38,933 nucleotides of DNA from Steroidobacter agaridevorans (GCF_009932555.1 NZ_BLJO01000002.1:477940-516872), one strand, 5' to 3'. Shown: positions 8,932-19,820, numbered from the stretch's first letter. Notes: a model not told the origin generated them from the letters alone. Translations and numbers: made by a program.

Positions 8932-10434
8932 TCAAGAGCTGGGTTGCGATGGTGCGGGCTTATCGAGCCAGCCGCCCGTGAAGCCTGCCCGCTGCAGTCC
9001 CCGGCGGATGTGCGGATTGTTCTGCATGACGCTCCAGATCAAGCCGCTGCGATAATTCTCGATCATGGCGACGATGGGCCCCTGGTCGATGCCGAGGTAG
9101 TCATCCGCGATCCAGCCGATCCCTTCGACGATCCGGCCGTGACGCAGCGGCACGTCGGTGAACGTGAAGCTCGGGTTCACCGAATCCAGGAAGCCATACT
9201 TCTGATACAGATGCTCGCCGAAGCGCGCGCGGAACGCACGAATCGCCGGGATCGCGATCTCCGGTGCGAAGGCAATCGAAGCGACGGACGCGGTCGGCGC
9301 GATCGTGCCATCGTCGAGGATATGAATGGAGGCGGTGCTGCGAGCCGCATACGTGAAGAAGCCGCGCTCTTCGTTGTTATAGATCTGCACCGTATCGGCC
9401 GGACCATCGCACGCAGTCAGGCCCCAGATTTCGCTGTCGTACCCACGCCAGCGCATCGGGTTCTGCCGCGCATACTCGCGTTGTGCGTACGAAGCACGCC
9501 GGCTGTTCTCGAAGTAGTCGTACCCTTTTTCGCGATTCCACGCATCCATGATGCCGCGGAAGTCGATCCACACGTGCGAGTACTGGTGGCCGAAGTGCGG
9601 GCCGAACGAAAGGAATTCCTGGCCGCTGAACTTGCCGTACGTGTCTTTGTACGTGCGCATCCATTCGGTCCACGCTTCGGGCTCGATCGGGTGCGTGGGC
9701 GAGCCGAGCGCGAGGATGTACATCAACATGCCTTCGTTGTAGCCCCGCCAATCGAAGCGCAGGAAGCCGCTCTCCGGACGCCAGCCATGCGAAAGAATCG
9801 GCGGCCGGTTCTGGGCCCATTGCCAGTCGACCCGCGAATAGATCTTCTCGGCCAGCTCGCGAATCTCACGCTCGGATCTGCTGTCCTGATCGAAATAGCT
9901 TTGCGACAGCAGCACTCCGCCGAGCAGCAGCGCGGTATCGACGGTCGACAGCTCCGACGTGCCGAAGCGCTGGCCGTTGTGCATGTGGACGAAATGGTAG
10001 AAGAAGCCCTTGTAGCCGCCCATGCCGGTCTCATCAGGCCCTTGTGGCATCGACTCGAGGAATCGCAACGTACGCAACGTGCGTAGACGCGCTTGCGAGC
10101 GCGATACGAAGCCCCGCTCCGCTCCGATCACGTAAGCCGTGAGCGCAAAGCCCACCGCCGCCGTGCTTGCGAACGAGGGCGATGGGAAGCGATCAGGCGC
10201 GAGCCCGTTTTGCTTGTTGGTCGTGTCCCAGAAGAAGCGGAACGTGCGGCGCTGCAGATTGTTGATGACCGGATCGCCATCGCGCTCCGGATCGAACACT
10301 CTGGAGCGCTCCACCACGACTCCCGGCACCTTGGATCTGGCTTTTGGCTCCGCCGCGCCGGCGACGCCTACGAACAGCGCCGCCGCGAGGAGCCAGAGAA
10401 GCCGTGGCCAAGTGAAGGAATCATGCAGCCTCAT
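8932..10434 (-). CDS. Exported GH144-type glucanase (PF10091 glucoamylase-like)
   Basis: A 500-residue protein with a signal peptide (about 1-28, ending GVAGAAEP) and one (alpha/alpha)6 domain. Segments typical of the PF10091 family include RTFRFFWDTTN, ASTAAVGFALTAY, TGMGGYKGFFYHF, ELSTVDTALLLGG, FDWRGYNEGMLMYILALGSP, FGHQYSHVWIDFRG and WGLTACDGP. Characterised members in GH144 are endo-beta-1,2-glucanases or release sophorose, although the Pfam name says glucoamylase. Release of beta-1,2-gluco-oligosaccharides in the periplasm is the best guess. The gene starts 34 bases after the TonB receptor stop and is followed by the importer genes, so it is in the middle of the operon. The catalytic acids are not assigned here. 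Confidence 0.88.
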   Translation of the reverse strand: MRLHDSFTWPRLLWLLAAALFVGVAGAAEPKARSKVPGVVVERSRVFDPERDGDPVINNLQRRTFRFFWDTTNKQNGLAPDRFPSPSFASTAAVGFALTAYVIGAERGFVSRSQARLRTLRTLRFLESMPQGPDETGMGGYKGFFYHFVHMHNGQRFGTSELSTVDTALLLGGVLLSQSYFDQDSRSEREIRELAEKIYSRVDWQWAQNRPPILSHGWRPESGFLRFDWRGYNEGMLMYILALGSPTHPIEPEAWTEWMRTYKDTYGKFSGQEFLSFGPHFGHQYSHVWIDFRGIMDAWNREKGYDYFENSRRASYAQREYARQNPMRWRGYDSEIWGLTACDGPADTVQIYNNEERGFFTYAARSTASIHILDDGTIAPTASVASIAFAPEIAIPAIRAFRARFGEHLYQKYGFLDSVNPSFTFTDVPLRHGRIVEGIGWIADDYLGIDQGPIVAMIENYRSGLIWSVMQNNPHIRRGLQRAGFTGGWLDKPAPSQPSS

Positions 10435-10468
10435 CGTGTACGAATGCCATAGTGTTCCTGGTTGGAGA

Positions 10469-13357
10469 CTAGAAACTATACGACATTCCGACCTGGAATC
10501 GGCGACCTGGCTCGATCAGTTGGGTCGGTTTGCCGAAGGCCTCGTTGGGCGCACCGCCGAACGGGATGTTGCCGTTGTACGAACGCGGGTCGTAATTCTC
10601 GTAGTCGAATACGTTGAAGACCTCGCCGACGATGCTCAAAGCCTGCGAGCGGCCGAATTCGAAGCTCTTTTCCAGGCGGAAATCCAGGCTGCGATAGCCC
10701 CACGCGTCCGGAATGATGAAGGAGTGCTTCTCCGGGCGGCCCGTGTAATAGCGATACTGGATCTCGCCGGGGCCGGTGCCCTGGGATTGATCCGTGATCG
10801 TGTAGCCCGTGCCCGAGCCCAAGGTCAGCGTCGAGGACAACTTCATGTCCCAGGGCAGGGCCATGATGCCGGTCATCACGATGCGATGCCGCTCATCGCC
10901 GCTGGTGGGATGCCGGGGATAATCGGAGACCAGCGGGTAGTCGAGACTGAACAGATCGCCGCCCGTTTCCTCCGCCTCGCTGTAGGTGTACGCGAACGTC
11001 ATGCCCCACGGCGACGCTTCGCTGTACGCCTTTTCCAGGGTCACATACACGCCGTTGTACCAGGTCTGTTTGGCGTCGCTGGACACCAGAATGTTGCCGA
11101 AGCTGCCGCTCACCGGCGCACAGCAGCCTTCATCCGGCAGCGGACCGATCAAACCATCGGGATTGCGATTGCCGAAGATGTATGTGAAGCCGTGACGGCT
11201 GCGGTTGCGAGCGAACGTGAGCGATGCGAGCCAGTCGTCGCCGAAGCGCTGACGCACGCCGAGGCTGGCTTGAATGGTCTCCGGAATGCGCGTCTCGCTG
11301 TCGATCAGAAAGATCTCCGGATTCGGCGCGACGCCCGAGGCGATCAACTGATTCAAGCCCTCGACGCTGAGATACGCATCGTTCCACACGATCGTCGGCT
11401 GACCGTTGCGCGGCAGCCCGTCCTGCGAGAACTGGAACTTGCGCACGCCCCACTGCAAGCGGAAACGCTCGTCGAGAATCTCGTTGTAGAGCACGCGATC
11501 GAAGTAGCGGCCCACGCCGCCGAAGAGCACCGTGCGATTGTCGTCGAACATGTCGAACGAGAAGCCGAGGCGCGGCTGGATCAGATCGGTCGGGCTGTCG
11601 CGGTCGTTGCCATCGGTGAAGTAACGCTCCGGCACGTACTGCGAAGCCGCTGCGCGAATCGCGTCCGGCGTCACATAGTCCTTGCCGAGCAGATCCGTGT
11701 CGTAGTCCCAGCGCACGCCGAGATTCAATGTCAGCTTGGGCGTGACCGCCCAGTCGTCCTGAATGTACAGACCGTACTGCGTCGTCTCGCCCGACAGATC
11801 CGGGTTGCCGGTGCCGTACTCGGCTTCGGCGGGGAACGAGAAATTGCCGATCTCCGGACGGAACCGGAAGATCGGATTGGACACCTGGAACTTCTGCACC
11901 TCGTAGTCGACCTGGCTGATGCGCAAGCCGGTCTTCACCGAGTGGCCGCCCAGCCACTCGAACTCGGTGAAGGTCAGGTCGTCCTTGAAGGTGAACACTT
12001 CCTGGCCGATGCTTTGCTTGGTCGCGCCGCCGCCGATGCGAATGATGCCGACATACTCGCGGCCGATCAGATCGTAGTTGATCGGCGTCGGATGCCATTC
12101 GTACTTCATGTACAGCAGCGTCGCTTCATTGGTGAAGCTTTCGGCGTCGAAAGTGTGGCCGAACTTCACGGTGCGCACTTCGTTCTGAATGTCGTTCGCG
12201 GCCTCGTAACTGTTCTGTCCCTCGAAATCCTTGATGTCCGACTCATCGCGCAGACTGAACGACAGATCCATCGTCTGGTTGTACGTCGGCTGGTAGTCGA
12301 TCTTGCCGAAGAACAGATCCTCGCGGAACGGCTGCACGAACGAGCCTTCATACTGCCCGAAGATCGGCTCGGCGGCGGGATTGCCCAGCGTCACGCGCTC
12401 GGCGCGATCCTGATCGTTGCCTTCATAAGCGACGAAGAAGTGCATCTTGTCCTGGATGATGGGACCGCCGAACGACAGGCCGTATTGTTTGCGCTCGTAC
12501 TGCGCCTTGGGCTCGCCGGGGCGCGCGAAGTCATCGCTCGCGACCAGGCTCTTGTCCTGGTAATAAATGAACGTTTCGCCATGAAACTCGTTGGTGCCCG
12601 ACTTCGTTTTCGCCGTGATGATGGCGCTCGACGCCTGCTCGTACTCGGCCTTGAAGTTCTGCGTGATCACGCGGAACTCCTGCACGGCATTCTGCGGGAA
12701 GGGATTGCCGCGGCTCGCATCCTGACCGACGATGCCGCCGTTGATCACCTGGTTCTTGTAACTCACGCCATCGATATAAACGTTCACGGCGTTCGCGGTG
12801 AGCGCGCCCGCCTGGAATGTTTTCTCCGTGTCGCGATCGTTGATGCGCACACCGGGCGCAAGCGCCGCGAAATTGAGGAAGTTGCGATTGCCCTGCGGCA
12901 GCGACTCGATTTGTTCGACGCTGATGTTGGTGGCGACTTCCGAGGTGCGCATGTCGACGAGCCGCTCGGCAGTCACGACCACTTCGTCGGTGAGCGCTGG
13001 GGCTTCGGCCATCGCGTTCAAATCCAGATCGATCACTTGACCGATCGACACGCGCACGGCGCGCGCGGTGGGTTGAAAACCCTCGCCTTGAATCTTGAGC
13101 TGATACGTGCCGGGCACCAGGCCGATCAATGCGTACGAGCCGTTGTCCTGCGTCGTCGCCTGCTTGGTGAAGCCGGTCTCGGAATTCGTGGCAATCACCT
13201 GCACGCCCGCGGGCACGGGGTTGCCATTTGCCAACACTCGGCCGCGCACGACCGCACTCGTGACCTGCGCCTCGACGATGCTCGGCGTGATCGCCGAGCC
13301 CGCGACAATCACAGAGAGGCCCAGGGCCCGCAGAATCCCCCATCGCAACGTCTTCAT
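10469..13357 (-). CDS. Oar-like TonB-dependent outer-membrane receptor
   Basis: This 962-residue outer-membrane transporter has a signal peptide (ending SIVEA, about 1-28) and a carboxypeptidase-regulatory-like Ig domain (about 29-115, VVRGRVLANGNPVPAGVQV). The plug follows, with VVVTAERLVD and an LPQGNRNFLNFAALAPGV segment, and then a long beta-barrel ending in Phe (MSYSF), as required for barrel assembly. The arrangement matches the Oar-like subgroup. I chose the ATG at 13357 because a signal peptide starts directly there (MKTLRWGIL) and a GGGACGGGA motif lies just upstream; an upstream start at 13393 adds 12 charged residues before the signal. It heads the glucan operon, so it likely imports the polymer or large oligosaccharides for the GH144 enzyme. 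Confidence 0.93.
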   Translation of the reverse strand: MKTLRWGILRALGLSVIVAGSAITPSIVEAQVTSAVVRGRVLANGNPVPAGVQVIATNSETGFTKQATTQDNGSYALIGLVPGTYQLKIQGEGFQPTARAVRVSIGQVIDLDLNAMAEAPALTDEVVVTAERLVDMRTSEVATNISVEQIESLPQGNRNFLNFAALAPGVRINDRDTEKTFQAGALTANAVNVYIDGVSYKNQVINGGIVGQDASRGNPFPQNAVQEFRVITQNFKAEYEQASSAIITAKTKSGTNEFHGETFIYYQDKSLVASDDFARPGEPKAQYERKQYGLSFGGPIIQDKMHFFVAYEGNDQDRAERVTLGNPAAEPIFGQYEGSFVQPFREDLFFGKIDYQPTYNQTMDLSFSLRDESDIKDFEGQNSYEAANDIQNEVRTVKFGHTFDAESFTNEATLLYMKYEWHPTPINYDLIGREYVGIIRIGGGATKQSIGQEVFTFKDDLTFTEFEWLGGHSVKTGLRISQVDYEVQKFQVSNPIFRFRPEIGNFSFPAEAEYGTGNPDLSGETTQYGLYIQDDWAVTPKLTLNLGVRWDYDTDLLGKDYVTPDAIRAAASQYVPERYFTDGNDRDSPTDLIQPRLGFSFDMFDDNRTVLFGGVGRYFDRVLYNEILDERFRLQWGVRKFQFSQDGLPRNGQPTIVWNDAYLSVEGLNQLIASGVAPNPEIFLIDSETRIPETIQASLGVRQRFGDDWLASLTFARNRSRHGFTYIFGNRNPDGLIGPLPDEGCCAPVSGSFGNILVSSDAKQTWYNGVYVTLEKAYSEASPWGMTFAYTYSEAEETGGDLFSLDYPLVSDYPRHPTSGDERHRIVMTGIMALPWDMKLSSTLTLGSGTGYTITDQSQGTGPGEIQYRYYTGRPEKHSFIIPDAWGYRSLDFRLEKSFEFGRSQALSIVGEVFNVFDYENYDPRSYNGNIPFGGAPNEAFGKPTQLIEPGRRFQVGMSYSF

Positions 13358-13413
13358 GGCTGTCCCGTCCCTTTTGTCAGGAATGTTCTGCAACGAATCT
13401 GCGCCGAAAGAGT

Positions 13414-13430
13414 TCCGACGTGTTGTCGGA
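13414..13430 (-). promoter_or_regulatory. Perfect 6-bp inverted repeat upstream of the TonB receptor gene
   Basis: Arms TCCGAC (13414-13419) and GTCGGA (13425-13430) flank a 5-base loop in the 110-base gap between the MFS stop and the receptor ATG. On the minus strand it is immediately preceded by TTGTAC, a weak -35-like hexamer. It could be an operator for the glucan operon or a weak terminator for the MFS gene. The downstream T content is poor, so I favour a regulatory site. Confidence 0.3.
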
Positions 13431-13467
13431 GTACAACTTTAGACAGAAAGGCGAACGGGAAAAAGCT

Positions 13468-14778
13468 TCAATCGAGCTGATCGCGCGCACGCTCGCGCAC
13501 GATGAACAGCACCACGCAGGTGATCAGCAAGGCGAGCGCGGCATACGAAGAAACCGCAATAGGTGTGCCGAAGCGTTGTAACAGTGCGGTAGACACCATC
13601 GGCGCGATGCCACCGCCGACTATACCGGCCAATGTATAGGCGAGCGATGCGCCGGCGTAGCGCACGCGCGTAGGAAACTGTTCAGCTATGAAGGCCGCCT
13701 GTGGCCCATACATCATCGCGTGCACAGTGAGCGCGACGACGATCGCGAGCACGATGAGCGCCGGCTGTTTGGTCTCGAGCAGCGGAAAGAACGCGAACAT
13801 CCAGATCAGTCCGAGCACGGCGCCGACGCCATACACCACGCGTCGACCCAAGCGATCCGACAATCCACCGAACCATGGAATCGTGAACGCATTAGCGACG
13901 CCACCTAGCGACAGTGCCGTCAGCGCGAGCGTGCGTGACAGACCCAGAACAGTTGTTAAGTAGCTCAGCGAGAACGCCACGGACAGGGAGTACAACACGT
14001 CCGGGCCGATGCGCACGCCGCCGCCCACGATCAAACTACGCCAGTGCCCACGCACGACCTCGCTGATCGGCGCATGCGCTTTGGAGTGCTGCTGTTCGAT
14101 CTGCTTGAACAACGGCGTCTCATCCACGCCCACCCGAATCCACATACCGAACGCTACCAGTGCGACGCTCGCGAAGAACGGTATACGCCAGCCCCATGCG
14201 ATGAACTCATCCGGCGACAGCAGCCAGGTAATCAATGCGATCGAGCCAGTCGCCAACAATGTTCCAAGCGATGGCCCCATCTGCGCCCACGAAGCATTGC
14301 GACCCCGTCGCAGCGGATCGCCGTGCTCGACACTCAGCAATACCGCGCCCGCCCACTCGCCGCCCAACGCCGCGCCCTGAATGAATCGCAGCACGACCAA
14401 CATGATGGGACTGGCGATGCCCGCGCTCGTATAAGTCGGCAACAGGCCCATCAGCCCGGTCGTCACGCCCATCAGCAGCAACGTCGCGACGAGTACGAAG
14501 CGCCGGCCATAACGATCGCCAAGGTGACCGAAGATCACCCCACCGACCGGGCGCGACAGGTAACCGACTGCGAACGTCGAGAACGCGAGCAACGTACCGG
14601 AGAGCGGATCGAATGAAGGAAAGAACAGCTTGTTGAAGACGAGCGCGGCCAGCATGTTATAGACCGCGAAATCGTAATACTCGAGCGTCGTGCCAACGAT
14701 GCTCGCGGTCGCCAACCGGCCTGCGGCCGGCCGCTCAGCCAAAGCCGCCGCCTCCAGGCGTCTGGATCGCGAACACAT
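13468..14778 (-). CDS. MFS transporter, metabolite:H+ symporter (MHS) type
   Basis: This 436-residue inner-membrane carrier has about twelve hydrophobic segments. Signature features of the MHS group are the N-terminal [19 protein letters not shown] motif, the loop 2-3 motif [10 protein letters not shown], and [17 protein letters not shown]. Members of this group move organic acids, betaines or amino-acid derivatives. The reading frame overlaps the end of the hydantoinase gene; I take the ATG at 14778, giving a 44-base overlap, because upstream residues would be encoded out of frame within conserved hydantoinase sequence. Immediate linkage to the 5-oxoprolinase/hydantoinase suggests it imports that enzyme's substrate, such as a 5-oxoproline or hydantoin compound. 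That is inference. Confidence 0.9.
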   Translation of the reverse strand: MCSRSRRLEAAALAERPAAGRLATASIVGTTLEYYDFAVYNMLAALVFNKLFFPSFDPLSGTLLAFSTFAVGYLSRPVGGVIFGHLGDRYGRRFVLVATLLLMGVTTGLMGLLPTYTSAGIASPIMLVVLRFIQGAALGGEWAGAVLLSVEHGDPLRRGRNASWAQMGPSLGTLLATGSIALITWLLSPDEFIAWGWRIPFFASVALVAFGMWIRVGVDETPLFKQIEQQHSKAHAPISEVVRGHWRSLIVGGGVRIGPDVLYSLSVAFSLSYLTTVLGLSRTLALTALSLGGVANAFTIPWFGGLSDRLGRRVVYGVGAVLGLIWMFAFFPLLETKQPALIVLAIVVALTVHAMMYGPQAAFIAEQFPTRVRYAGASLAYTLAGIVGGGIAPMVSTALLQRFGTPIAVSSYAALALLITCVVLFIVRERARDQLD

Positions 14779-17700
14779 CGTCCGGTTCCAGTTGCGCCGT
14801 ATGCGTGGCGCCAAAGTGTTCGACTGATCCATCGGCGCGTTCGATCCAGTTCTTGCCGACCTGCGCGGGCTGGCCGCCATTCACGCCAAACGGCGCGATG
14901 ACGCGATGATTGGCGAGGATGTTCGCCGTCATCGGTTTCAGAAAGCGCACACGACGCTCGACACCGTTGCCGCCTTTGTGCCGACCTGCGCCGCCCGAGC
15001 CCCGCCTGATGCTGAACGCGTCCAGCCGCACCGGGAAGCGCCATTCCAGCACTTCCGGATCGGTGAGCCGCGAGTTCGTCATGTGAGTTTGAACCGCATC
15101 CGTGCCATCGAACTGCGGCCCGGCTCCGGAGCCGCCGGCGATGGTTTCGTAGTACTGGTGCTGACCGTCGCCGAAGGTGAAGTTGTTCATCGTGCCCTGG
15201 CTTGCGGCGAGCACGCCCAGCGCGCCATACAAGCAATCGGTGACGACCTGCGAGGTCTCGACATTTCCGGCAACGACGGCGGCGGGTGCTTGCGGATTCA
15301 GCATGGAGCGCGGCGGCACGACGATGTTCAGCGGCTTCAAACAGCCGGCGTTCATCGGAATCTCGTCATCCACCAAGGTTCGGAATACATACAACACGGC
15401 CGCCCGCGTGACTGACACCGGGGCATTGAAGTTATTCGCTTGTTGGGCGCTCGTGCCGGTGAAGTCGATGCTGGCTGAACGCGATCGAGCATCGATATTG
15501 ATGGATACTTTGACGCTGGCGCCGTTGTCCATTGGGTACGTGAACTCGCCGTCGTGAAGCGCGTCGATGACTCTTCGGACGGCCTCCTCGGCGTTGTTCT
15601 GCACGTGCTGCATGTAGGCCTGAACGACCGGCAGGCTGAAATGCGCGACCATCGTTTCGAGCTCGGCTGCACCTTTTTGACAGGCGGCCACCTGGGCGCG
15701 CAGGTCGGCGAGGTTCTGTTCGACGTTGCGGGCGGGATACTTGCCTGCCGTTAGCAGATTGCGGATTTCGGGTTCGAGAAATACGCCGTTCGCGACGAGC
15801 TGCACGTTATCGAGCAGCACGCCCTCCTCCTCGATGTGCGTCGAGTTCGCGGGCATCGAACCCGGCGTCGAACCGCCAATGTCGGCGTGGTGGCCTCTGG
15901 CGGCGACGAAGAACGTGGGCTGTTTCGAGTCGCCGATGAAGACTGGCATCACGACGGTGACGTCGGGTAGATGCGTGCCGCCCGCATAGGGGGCATTCAG
16001 GACGAAGACGTCGCCGGGTCGCATCGTGGTCGTTCGTCGTCGCAGGATCTCTTGAACGGATTCGCCCATCGAGCCCAGGTGCACGGGCATGTGCGGAGCG
16101 TTCGCGATCAGGTGACCGGCGTCGTCGAAGAGCGCGCAGGAGAAGTCCAGGCGCTCTTTGATGTTCACGGAGGTTGCCGTGTTGGCGAGCGTTACACCCA
16201 TCTGCTCGGCGATCGCCATGAAGAGGTTGTTGAAGACCTCGAGCAGGATCGGGTCGGCTTGCGTGCCGATCGCGTGCTCCCGACGCAGCGGTTGCACTCT
16301 GCGCAACGTCAGATGATTCAGCGGTGTGACTTCGGCCTGCCAGCCGGGCTCGATCACGATGGTCGTGTTTCTTTCGCGGATCACGGCTGGGCCGGGGAGC
16401 TTCGCGCCCGGCAGCAGTGAGGTGCGTTCGAAGAACGGCGTTGGATGCCAGGAGTTCTCGAAATAGACGGCCCGAGAGTCGATCGGCGTGGGTCGTGTCG
16501 CCGCCGACGCCGAGTTGTTTGCTCGCGCGGGCGACTGATGCGATGCGCCGATCGCCTCGACGCTGATGGATTCGATGACCAGCGCGCGGCCGGACATCAA
16601 GAAGCCATAGCGCTGCCGATATTCGTCGTAGAAGCGTGCAGCCAGCTGTGAACTCGGCCCCGGTTTGGTTTCCTCAGCAGCGTTATTTTTTTCATCTTGC
16701 GCCGCTGGCCCGGAACGGAGGGGCTGCGCCGTCGCGGCATTCGACATCGTGCCTGCCGCATCGGTGCCCGCGGGCGAGCTAGGCTGAGCTGTGCTGAATG
16801 CGGCATCGGGTCCTGGCGACAGCAGCAGCGTGCTGTCCGTGCCTGCGTATTTGATCGCCAGTTTGCGCTCGACGCGAATGCGTTCGAGCGGCACGCCCTG
16901 CGTTAGCAGGGTCTCGCGGGCGGCAGATTCCAGCGTGGCGAATGCGGCCTGCAGGTCGGCGAGTACGTCATCGCGCAACTCCGCTTCGACCGCTTGCTGT
17001 TTCATCGACGTCACATCGGCAAGTCCGATGCCATACGCGGACAAGACGCCCGCTAGCGGATGGATGTAAACCGTCTGCATTCCCAACGCGTCAGCCACCA
17101 AGCAAGCATGCTGCCCGGCGGCCCCGCCGAAGCACACGAGCGTGTACTCAGTGACATCGTGGCCCCGCTGAACGGAGATCTTCTTGATGGCATTGGCCAT
17201 GTTCTCGACGGCAACTCGAATGCAGCCGGCCGCGATGCTCTCCGCCGTATGCGCCGCCGCGTGCGGCGTTTCTCTTGTCGTCGCCGCTTCAGCAGCCACG
17301 CCGGCATTCCCTTCGCTCGCACGCCCAATCGGCCCACTCGACCCTTCAACGGTTTCCGCAACCTGAGCTGCTAGCGCCTGGAACTTCACGTTCACCACAG
17401 CCGCATCGAGTGATTGATCGCCCTCCGGTCCGAACACCGCCGGGAAGAACTCCGGCTGAATCCTCCCCAAGAACACATTCGCATCCGTCACCGTCAGCGG
17501 CCCGCCGCGACGATATGCCGCAGGCCCGGGCTCCGCGCCCGCCGACTCCGGTCCAACCCTCAATCTCACACCATCGAACCGACAAATCGATCCACCACCT
17601 GCCGCGACGGTATGAATCTGCATGATCGGCGCTCGCAGCCGCACGCCGGCGACTTCCGTATCGAATGCACGCTCATATTCACCGGCGTAATGAGCAACAT

Positions 17701-18577
17701 CCGTCGACGTGCCGCCCATGTCGAAGCCGATGATCTTCTCGAACCCCGCCTCGCTCGCCGCGCGAACGGCGCCGACGATGCCTCCCGCCGGCCCCGACAA
17801 AATCGCGTCCTTTCCTTGAAACTGGTGCGCATCCGTCAGCCCACCCGACGACTGCATGAACTGCAATCGCACGCCCGGCAACTGCGACGCCACCTGTTCC
17901 ACATATCGCCGCAAGACCGGCGACAAATATGCATCGACAACCGTCGTATCGCCGCGCGAGACCAGCTTCATCAGCGGGCTGACTTCATGCGACACCGACA
18001 CTTGTGAGAATCCGATCCGCCGCGCGAGCTCACCGAGCTGCCGCTCATGGTCGGGATAGCGATAACCATGCATCAACACGATCGCGCAGCTGCGCACACC
18101 GCGAGCGAAGACCTCCCGCAGTGAGGTCTCAGCAGCCGCCCGATCCAACGAATGAATGACGCTGCCATCGGCCCCAACGCGCTCGTCGATCTCGACGACT
18201 TCTTCATAGAGCAACGACGGCAACTCGATGTGCCGAACGAAAAGCTTGGGGCGGTGTTGATAAGCAATGCGAAGCGCATCGGCAAAGCCGCGCGTGATGA
18301 GCAACACCGTGCGATCGCCCTTGCGCTCCAAGAGCGCATTGGTCGCCACCGTCGTGCCCATCTTCACGGCATCGATGCGCTCGGAAGGAATCGGCGCATC
18401 GGCAGCGAGTTGCAGCAACTCGCGAATCCCCTGAACCGCAGCGTCGCGATAACGTTGCGGATTTTCGGAGAGCAGTTTGAGTGTGACCAGCTCGCCGTCA
18501 GGACGGCGGCCGATCACATCCGTGAACGTGCCGCCACGATCGATCCAGAACTGCCAGCGTTCCTTCGCGGGGCTCAA
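14735..18577 (-). CDS. Fused HyuA-HyuB 5-oxoprolinase / N-methylhydantoinase
   Basis: A 1280-residue ATP-dependent amidohydrolase that opens 5-oxoproline or a hydantoin ring. The N-terminal half is HyuA-like, with the ATP-site motif [11 protein letters not shown] near residue 13, a second phosphate motif [10 protein letters not shown], and [17 protein letters not shown]. The C-terminal half is HyuB-like, with [21 protein letters not shown] and RGHHADIGG. Fusion of both halves at this length matches the eukaryotic and bacterial OPLAH type. Two Ala/Ser/Thr-rich stretches (about 405-445 and 586-644) interrupt the HyuA part. The likely start is a TTG at 18577, 5 bases after the dipeptidase stop, so coupling is probable. 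It is followed by an overlapping MFS gene. Substrate is not decidable from sequence alone. Confidence 0.9.
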   Translation of the reverse strand: MSPAKERWQFWIDRGGTFTDVIGRRPDGELVTLKLLSENPQRYRDAAVQGIRELLQLAADAPIPSERIDAVKMGTTVATNALLERKGDRTVLLITRGFADALRIAYQHRPKLFVRHIELPSLLYEEVVEIDERVGADGSVIHSLDRAAAETSLREVFARGVRSCAIVLMHGYRYPDHERQLGELARRIGFSQVSVSHEVSPLMKLVSRGDTTVVDAYLSPVLRRYVEQVASQLPGVRLQFMQSSGGLTDAHQFQGKDAILSGPAGGIVGAVRAASEAGFEKIIGFDMGGTSTDVAHYAGEYERAFDTEVAGVRLRAPIMQIHTVAAGGGSICRFDGVRLRVGPESAGAEPGPAAYRRGGPLTVTDANVFLGRIQPEFFPAVFGPEGDQSLDAAVVNVKFQALAAQVAETVEGSSGPIGRASEGNAGVAAEAATTRETPHAAAHTAESIAAGCIRVAVENMANAIKKISVQRGHDVTEYTLVCFGGAAGQHACLVADALGMQTVYIHPLAGVLSAYGIGLADVTSMKQQAVEAELRDDVLADLQAAFATLESAARETLLTQGVPLERIRVERKLAIKYAGTDSTLLLSPGPDAAFSTAQPSSPAGTDAAGTMSNAATAQPLRSGPAAQDEKNNAAEETKPGPSSQLAARFYDEYRQRYGFLMSGRALVIESISVEAIGASHQSPARANNSASAATRPTPIDSRAVYFENSWHPTPFFERTSLLPGAKLPGPAVIRERNTTIVIEPGWQAEVTPLNHLTLRRVQPLRREHAIGTQADPILLEVFNNLFMAIAEQMGVTLANTATSVNIKERLDFSCALFDDAGHLIANAPHMPVHLGSMGESVQEILRRRTTTMRPGDVFVLNAPYAGGTHLPDVTVVMPVFIGDSKQPTFFVAARGHHADIGGSTPGSMPANSTHIEEEGVLLDNVQLVANGVFLEPEIRNLLTAGKYPARNVEQNLADLRAQVAACQKGAAELETMVAHFSLPVVQAYMQHVQNNAEEAVRRVIDALHDGEFTYPMDNGASVKVSINIDARSRSASIDFTGTSAQQANNFNAPVSVTRAAVLYVFRTLVDDEIPMNAGCLKPLNIVVPPRSMLNPQAPAAVVAGNVETSQVVTDCLYGALGVLAASQGTMNNFTFGDGQHQYYETIAGGSGAGPQFDGTDAVQTHMTNSRLTDPEVLEWRFPVRLDAFSIRRGSGGAGRHKGGNGVERRVRFLKPMTANILANHRVIAPFGVNGGQPAQVGKNWIERADGSVEHFGATHTAQLEPDDVFAIQTPGGGGFG

Positions 18578-18582
18578 ACCAA

Positions 18583-19800
18583 TTATTTCTTGCTGAGTTG
18601 ACGTGACACGTTCTCGGCTTGAGCCAACGCGCGCAGGACATTCTCGCCCGCCAGCAGCGTCAGGTCCTCATCGCTCCAGCCACGGCGAATCAGCTCGGCA
18701 AACAACAATGGATAGCTGGACACGTCTTCGAGTCCAACCGGCCAATCCGAATTGCCATCGTAGTCGCCGCCCAAGCCGATGTGCTTCACGCCGGCCACTT
18801 TGCGGATGTGCTCGATGTGATCGGCCACCTTGGCGATGTTGGTCTTGGGCAGCTTCAGCTTGCCCATCACCTCATCGGCGATCTTCTCGGCCTCTTCGAC
18901 CGACTTGCCCTGAGTGCGACGGCTCAGCTCGGCCATCGCGGGCACCTGGATCTTGGCGACTTCGGGATCGATGAAGCCGGCAACGAACGTCACCATCACC
19001 ACGCCGCCATTCTCCGGCAGGCGCTTCAGAATGCTGTCGGGCACGTTACGCGGCACATCGCAGATCGCGCGAGCCGACGAGTGCGAGAAAATCACCGGCG
19101 CCTTCGACACGCGCAGCGCATCGTCCATCGTGTCGTCGGACACGTGCGCCAGATCGACCAGCATGCCGAGCTTGTTCATCTCCAGCACGACGTCCTCACC
19201 GAACTTGGTGAGACCGCCATGTTCGGGCGGCTTGGCGGCCGAGTCCGCCCAATCCAGATTCACGTTGTGAGTGAGCGTCATGTAACGCACGCCAAGCTCG
19301 TAGTACGCGCGCAAGGCGCCCAACGAATTCTCGATGGCGTGGCCGCCTTCCATGCCCATCAGCGACGCGATGCGTCCCTCGCGATGCGCGGCGCGAATGT
19401 CCGCGACCGTGGTGGCGAACTGAAGCTTGGGATAGCGTTCGATCATGCGCCGGGCGATGTCGATCTGCTCGAGCTGCGTGCGCGCAAAGCCGCTGCCGAT
19501 CTCGCCAGGGATATAAACCGACCAGAACTGCGCGCCGATGCCGCCCTTGTCCAGACGCTTCAGATCCGTCTGTCCAGCCACTGTGCCGTTCAGATCGTAG
19601 GCGGCGACATCGCCGGGCGCCTTCTTGTCGATGCGGATCGCCCAGGGCAGATCGTTGTGGCCATCGACCAGAATCGCTTTCTTGAGCAGCTGACGCGCGT
19701 GCGCGAGTGCCTTGTCCTCATCGGCATGGGCCGCCGTGCTCAGCGCCGCGAATGTCACCAATCCACAGGCGGCCAGCAGGCCCCGTCGCAGGTTCGTCAT
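18583..19800 (-). CDS. Exported zinc dipeptidase, peptidase family M19
   Basis: This 405-residue membrane/renal-dipeptidase homologue has a signal peptide cleaved after AHA (residue 26). The binuclear zinc ligands of the family are all in place: His48 and Asp50 (DGHND), bridging Glu151 (GMEGGH), His219 (DLAHV) and His240 (FSHSSAR). The substrate-binding GGDYDG segment (about 345-349) is also present. M19 enzymes split dipeptides and accept D-residues at the C-terminal position. The start has an AGGGGA Shine-Dalgarno 4 bases upstream. It is the first gene of a tight unit with the 5-oxoprolinase and the MFS carrier, consistent with periplasmic peptide cleavage followed by uptake and ring opening of products. 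Confidence 0.95.
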   Translation of the reverse strand: MTNLRRGLLAACGLVTFAALSTAAHADEDKALAHARQLLKKAILVDGHNDLPWAIRIDKKAPGDVAAYDLNGTVAGQTDLKRLDKGGIGAQFWSVYIPGEIGSGFARTQLEQIDIARRMIERYPKLQFATTVADIRAAHREGRIASLMGMEGGHAIENSLGALRAYYELGVRYMTLTHNVNLDWADSAAKPPEHGGLTKFGEDVVLEMNKLGMLVDLAHVSDDTMDDALRVSKAPVIFSHSSARAICDVPRNVPDSILKRLPENGGVVMVTFVAGFIDPEVAKIQVPAMAELSRRTQGKSVEEAEKIADEVMGKLKLPKTNIAKVADHIEHIRKVAGVKHIGLGGDYDGNSDWPVGLEDVSSYPLLFAELIRRGWSDEDLTLLAGENVLRALAQAENVSRQLSKK

Positions 19801-19820
19801 CGTGTCCCCTAAATTTTGAG

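Noticed and set aside
7861-10086. Long plus-strand frame spanning the binding protein and GH144-type genes
   Set aside because: It crosses two well-supported minus-strand genes and has shadow-frame composition.
10139-13480. Plus-strand open frame of over 1100 codons opposite the Oar-like receptor
   Set aside because: It is antisense to a clear TonB receptor, is Arg/His/Ala rich with no domain pattern, and results from high GC at third positions on the true strand.
16686-16692. Seven-base T run (A run on the coding strand) in the hydantoinase gene, as possible phase variation
   Set aside because: It is short, lies in a low-complexity linker, and the frame is intact across the whole fusion; no evidence of slippage.
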